Part shown: one piece after another, positions 61,403 through 64,000 of the stretch
Layout: every line of letters starts with the position of its first letter
How positions within the stretch are numbered: the first letter of the stretch is position 1
NCBI GenBank assembly: GCA_910579205.1
Contig: CAJTTD010000008.1
Location: forward strand, 34,164 to 98,163
Reading direction: 5' to 3'
From: an uncultured Christensenella sp.
GTDB lineage: Bacteria > Bacillota > Clostridia > Christensenellales > Pumilibacteraceae
DNA length: 64,000 bases
The notes under the pieces: generated by a model
Told to the model about the DNA's origin: nothing
What the model saw: the letters and a program-made list of their open reading frames with translations, nothing else
Databases searched by the model: none
Position numbers and translations under genes: made by a program

Positions 61403-62224
61403 ATGAGTTTTATAAGAAGTTTAGACAGAACACAGACGGACGCTTTACATAATACCGAAAACAAAACGGTTTTCGACCTTTTAAAAAAAGACATTACCAT
61501 AGGCGAAGTGTTCCCCGCCGTAAGAAAAAATCAGATCTATTTCTATTACAAAGGCGGTTGCCTTTATAAGTTTGCCAACGGCGTTTTTACAAGAGACAAA
61601 GCGTTTGAAAAATACGGATACGGCGGCGAATGCGCGTCGCCTTACGAAACGGCAAAAATACAAGTGGAAAATAAATACACGAACGCCGCGGGCAGCGACA
61701 AAGAGCGTCGGCTGCTGAATGCTTTATGCCGTCATACGTTCGACGGTTCAAACGCATTCGGCACGATCGTGCTCGATGTAGAAGTAAATCTCAACGGCAA
61801 CATCGGACGCGGTAAAAAATGCGACATTGTTCTTTTTAACATTCCGTCGGGCGAGCTGATGTTTGTAGAAGGGAAAGTGTTTTATGACAGCCGCGTCAAC
61901 GTTAAACGCGGATATACACCCGAAGTGATAGATCAAGTAAACTTATACTCGGCAGCCATAGCCGAGCAAGAACTTAATATCGTCGCACAGTACGCGAACC
62001 ATGTGCGAATAATAAACGGTCTTTTCGGTACGAATTACCCCGCGCCGAAAAAGCTTGTTATGCGCGCCAAACTGCTCGTATACGAAACGCCGCTCCGCCT
62101 CACCGATAACAACGCTTACAGCATCGAAACGATAAACGCCGCGCTCGGCGCGAACGATACGGCATGGTTCAAACAGAACGAACGCCCGTCCGCTGACGAT
62201 ATTTGGAACAGCCTATGCAAATAA
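61403..62224 (+). CDS. PD-(D/E)XK nuclease-like protein
   Basis: 273 residues. A nuclease-like core lies at 120-165: TIVLDVEVNL, then KKCDIVLFN with D141 and LMFVEGKVF with E156-x-K158, the D-ExK spacing of the PD-(D/E)XK fold. The flanking regions (FYYKGGCLYKFANG and TPEVIDQVNLYSAAIAEQE) are not recognised. It starts as a leaderless mRNA and overlaps the next gene by ten bases, so the two products are made together. A defence or DNA-processing role is possible; an RE-like protein that has lost cutting is the alternative. Confidence 0.65.
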   Translation: MSFIRSLDRTQTDALHNTENKTVFDLLKKDITIGEVFPAVRKNQIYFYYKGGCLYKFANGVFTRDKAFEKYGYGGECASPYETAKIQVENKYTNAAGSDKERRLLNALCRHTFDGSNAFGTIVLDVEVNLNGNIGRGKKCDIVLFNIPSGELMFVEGKVFYDSRVNVKRGYTPEVIDQVNLYSAAIAEQELNIVAQYANHVRIINGLFGTNYPAPKKLVMRAKLLVYETPLRLTDNNAYSIETINAALGANDTAWFKQNERPSADDIWNSLCK

Positions 62225-63432
62225 GAGTTTACCGCGGCACGCACCAAATAGGCGGTTGCATTACGGAGATAAAAACGAGCGCGGCGCGAATTATCATCGA
62301 TATGGGCGAAGAACTGCCGTCCGCACACAGACCGTGCGCCGAGCCGATAGAAATAGACGGCGTTACCGTCGGCGAACCGAATTGCGACGGCGTACTCATC
62401 ACGCACTATCACGGCGATCATGCGGGCATGTTTGATCGCGTGTTGCCGTCCGTCCCCGTCTATATGGGCGCGGTCGCCAAAAAAATATATACCGTCGTAC
62501 AGACCGCTTTAAAAAACAAACTCGGCAAAGGCGATCCGTCGAGAGTTCACGGCTTTCACGAGTTTACGGCGGGCAAACCGCTTTATTTCGGCGACATAAA
62601 AGTTACGCCGTACTCGATAGACCACTCCGCATTCGACGCGTATATGCTTTTGATAGAATCTAACGGCAAACGCGTTTTACATACGGGCGATTTCCGCATG
62701 CACGGCGCAAAAGGCAGAACGATGCCCGCCCTATTGGAAAAGTATTGCAAAAATGTAGACGTGCTCATAACCGAAGGCACTATGCTGTCCCGCACGCGCG
62801 AAAAGACGGTTACGGAACACCAACTCGGCGCCGAAGCGACAAAGCTTTTGCGCGATAATAAGTATGTTTTTGCGCTTTGCAGCTCCACGAATATAGACAC
62901 GATCGCCGAATTTTACAATGCCGCGATCAAGACAAATAAGCCTTTTATAGTCTGCGAAAAAGATTTTCAAGGCGAGATATTAAACATAGTAACCGAAAAT
63001 TCCACATCGTCGTTTTACGATTTCAAAAGGCGTAAAGTGTTTTACTACGGCAAAAATCTTCACGATCTCATGCGCGAGAAAGGCTTTTTCTTTTTGGGCA
63101 GAACAAATCACGCAACTCGTCAAGCCATACAGAATTTCCCCGACAGCTTGCTTATTTATTCGATGTGGAGCGGTTACTTGAATAAGAATCATCCCGCATT
63201 CGACGAATATAAAAGCGAATTTATTATCGGCGCGGCGAACGCGGGCTGCAAAATAACGCAACTGCATACGAGCGGACACGCGACCCTAGACGAGATCGCG
63301 CGCTTGTGCGAAATAACGGAAGCCAAAACGGTCATCCCCATTCACAGCGAAAACCCCGAAGCGCTTATGCTGTCGGGCATGAAAAATACAGTTAAGATAT
63401 TGCAAGACAATGAAATTTTCGACGTAAAATGA
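62215..63432 (+). CDS. Beta-CASP-like metallo-beta-lactamase fold hydrolase
   Basis: 405 residues from the ATG at 62215. The MBL core has HYHGDHAG with H64, H66, D68 and H69, H137 in SIDHSAFDAY and HTGDFRMHG at 156-164. Later IPIHSEN, TSGHAT and the SMWSGYL segment fit RNase J-like beta-CASP proteins. The usual C-terminal domain of RNase J is missing. It probably cuts RNA or DNA and forms a unit with the overlapping PD-(D/E)XK-like protein. Exact substrate unknown. Confidence 0.85.
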   Translation: MQIRVYRGTHQIGGCITEIKTSAARIIIDMGEELPSAHRPCAEPIEIDGVTVGEPNCDGVLITHYHGDHAGMFDRVLPSVPVYMGAVAKKIYTVVQTALKNKLGKGDPSRVHGFHEFTAGKPLYFGDIKVTPYSIDHSAFDAYMLLIESNGKRVLHTGDFRMHGAKGRTMPALLEKYCKNVDVLITEGTMLSRTREKTVTEHQLGAEATKLLRDNKYVFALCSSTNIDTIAEFYNAAIKTNKPFIVCEKDFQGEILNIVTENSTSSFYDFKRRKVFYYGKNLHDLMREKGFFFLGRTNHATRQAIQNFPDSLLIYSMWSGYLNKNHPAFDEYKSEFIIGAANAGCKITQLHTSGHATLDEIARLCEITEAKTVIPIHSENPEALMLSGMKNTVKILQDNEIFDVK

Positions 63433-63924
63433 AGCGCGCGTTCGATTACTGTAATATCGGAAAACACCGTAGAGTTTTAAACGACAGCGCGCAAAACGTA
63501 ACAACAACTCGGATATACTTGTTTATCGACGAATGTCATAAATGTTCGCGCATGCCCCGCCGCCTAAAACCGACAGAAGAACATTAAGGCTTTATGCGGA
63601 CAAATTTAATGCAAAAAAGATTGACAACGTTTAGACGATATAGTATACTATATCGGGTCGTGGATCAGCCGGTGTTGCGCTCGCCCGCCGCTCATGTCGA
63701 ACAGCTTGCACTATGGCAATAAATGCCGAAATGCAATATCGCGGGACGATTCGACTGATAAGCAAGATCTATAGCGACAAAGTATTTCTATCATACGCGA
63801 CACAAAAAACTTTATAAATTGCTTTTGCTGTTATGGCTCAGTCGGACCACCGCCTTGGTAAAGACAAACAGCCCTTGCCCGCTCGCTATGAGCAGCCCCC
63901 TAAAACTTAATAAAAAACAGTTCT
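63433..63924 (+). promoter_or_regulatory. Intergenic region with a perfect promoter and palindrome before tRNA-Thr
   Basis: TTGACA (63621-63626), 17 bases, TATACT (63644-63649). A 20-base perfect palindrome, centred on GTATAC, spans 63636-63655 and covers the -10 box. It lies 270 bases upstream of the intact tRNA-Thr and 170 upstream of a damaged copy. No protein gene is seen. Confidence 0.6.
63827..63871 (+). pseudogene. Damaged tRNA-Thr copy
   Basis: GCTGTTATGGCTCAGTCGG matches the first 19 bases of the intact tRNA-Thr at 63925, then TAGAGC of the D arm is missing; CACC-CTTGGTAA of the anticodon arm is recognisable with changes, and the variable and T arms are lost before AACAGC. It cannot fold as a tRNA. 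Confidence 0.75.
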
Positions 63925-64000
63925 GCTGTTATGGCTCAGTCGGTAGAGCACCACCTTGGTAAGGTGGAGGTCCCGGGTTCGAATCCCGGTAACAGCTCCA
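63925..64000 (+). tRNA. tRNA-Thr (anticodon GGT)
   Basis: Begins GCTGTTA and ends TAACAGC-T-CCA at the last base of the window. The anticodon stem CCACC/GGTGG encloses TTGGTAA, giving GGT. D arm and T arm (CCGGGTTCGAATCCCGG) are canonical. Confidence 0.97.

Noticed and set aside
1..64000. CRISPR array
   Set aside because: Regularly spaced identical repeats with unique spacers were not found; the TGAAAT lattice near 30630-30790 has words too short and irregular.
1..64000. Insertion sequence or phage structural genes
   Set aside because: No transposase, integrase, terminase or capsid-type protein is recognisable in any frame.

Overview
The window looks like chromosome of a low-to-mid GC Clostridia-type Firmicute, probably an uncultured gut spore-former. 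This rests on a spo0A gene with the sporulation-specific C-terminal DNA-binding domain (42534-43262), strong AGGAGG-type ribosome binding sites, a one-piece tmRNA, a yybP-ykoY riboswitch, nagBA, a DegV protein and UDP-galactopyranose mutase. The species cannot be named from sequence alone. Promoters are unusually easy to read: TTGACA-like and TATAAT-like boxes separated by exactly 17 bases occur in front of most transcription units. Several genes start six bases after the -10 box, which means leaderless mRNAs.

Layout. (1) 1-9000 is a defence-type island ending at a tRNA-Glu: a 1515-residue TIR-NACHT protein, a translationally coupled pair of DUF262 proteins (the second with a DUF1524 HNH nuclease end) and a small orphan. 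(2) 9300-20340 is ordinary chromosome: DUF4234 protein, Na/phosphate symporter plus ribokinase, DJ-1 family protein, TldD/TldE protease pair, thiamine pyrophosphokinase, acetyltransferase, a RadC-like protein, regulators. (3) 20590-30600 is an accessory, AT-richer stretch beginning at tRNA-Val: a type II restriction-modification pair, membrane proteins, a DUF11 protein, a cysteine hydrolase, a membrane-anchored HNH nuclease, a divergent cis-prenyltransferase, a ferredoxin, small hypotheticals, an XRE regulator with a clear operator, and dispersed repeats. (4) 30820-56350 is mostly core: tmRNA, TetR-sirtuin-HAD-HAD operon, nagB-nagA-alkD, DUF1858-pth-mfd, degV, spo0A, gluQ, a YcaQ-type glycosylase, a ZIP transporter, a DUF885 lipoprotein, a manganese-riboswitch cation exchanger plus second Na/Pi symporter, and a membrane glycosyltransferase-glf-HD operon. 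(5) 56400-64000 is mixed: small dimeric-barrel proteins, tRNA-Ser, an imperfect long inverted repeat, DinB and HIT proteins, a leaderless operon of a PD-(D/E)XK-like protein and a beta-CASP-like metallo-hydrolase, then a damaged and an intact tRNA-Thr.

How the parts work together. The island at the left edge combines an NAD-directed or signalling TIR effector on a STAND ATPase with a modification-dependent-type nuclease pair, so layered phage defence is the most likely role. The restriction-modification pair, the HNH membrane protein and possibly the 61.4-63.4 kb operon extend this. The core genes cover amino-sugar breakdown, transcription-coupled repair, ribosome rescue, tRNA modification, metal and phosphate homeostasis and surface glycan assembly. 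No CRISPR array, rRNA, insertion sequence or prophage structural gene was seen.
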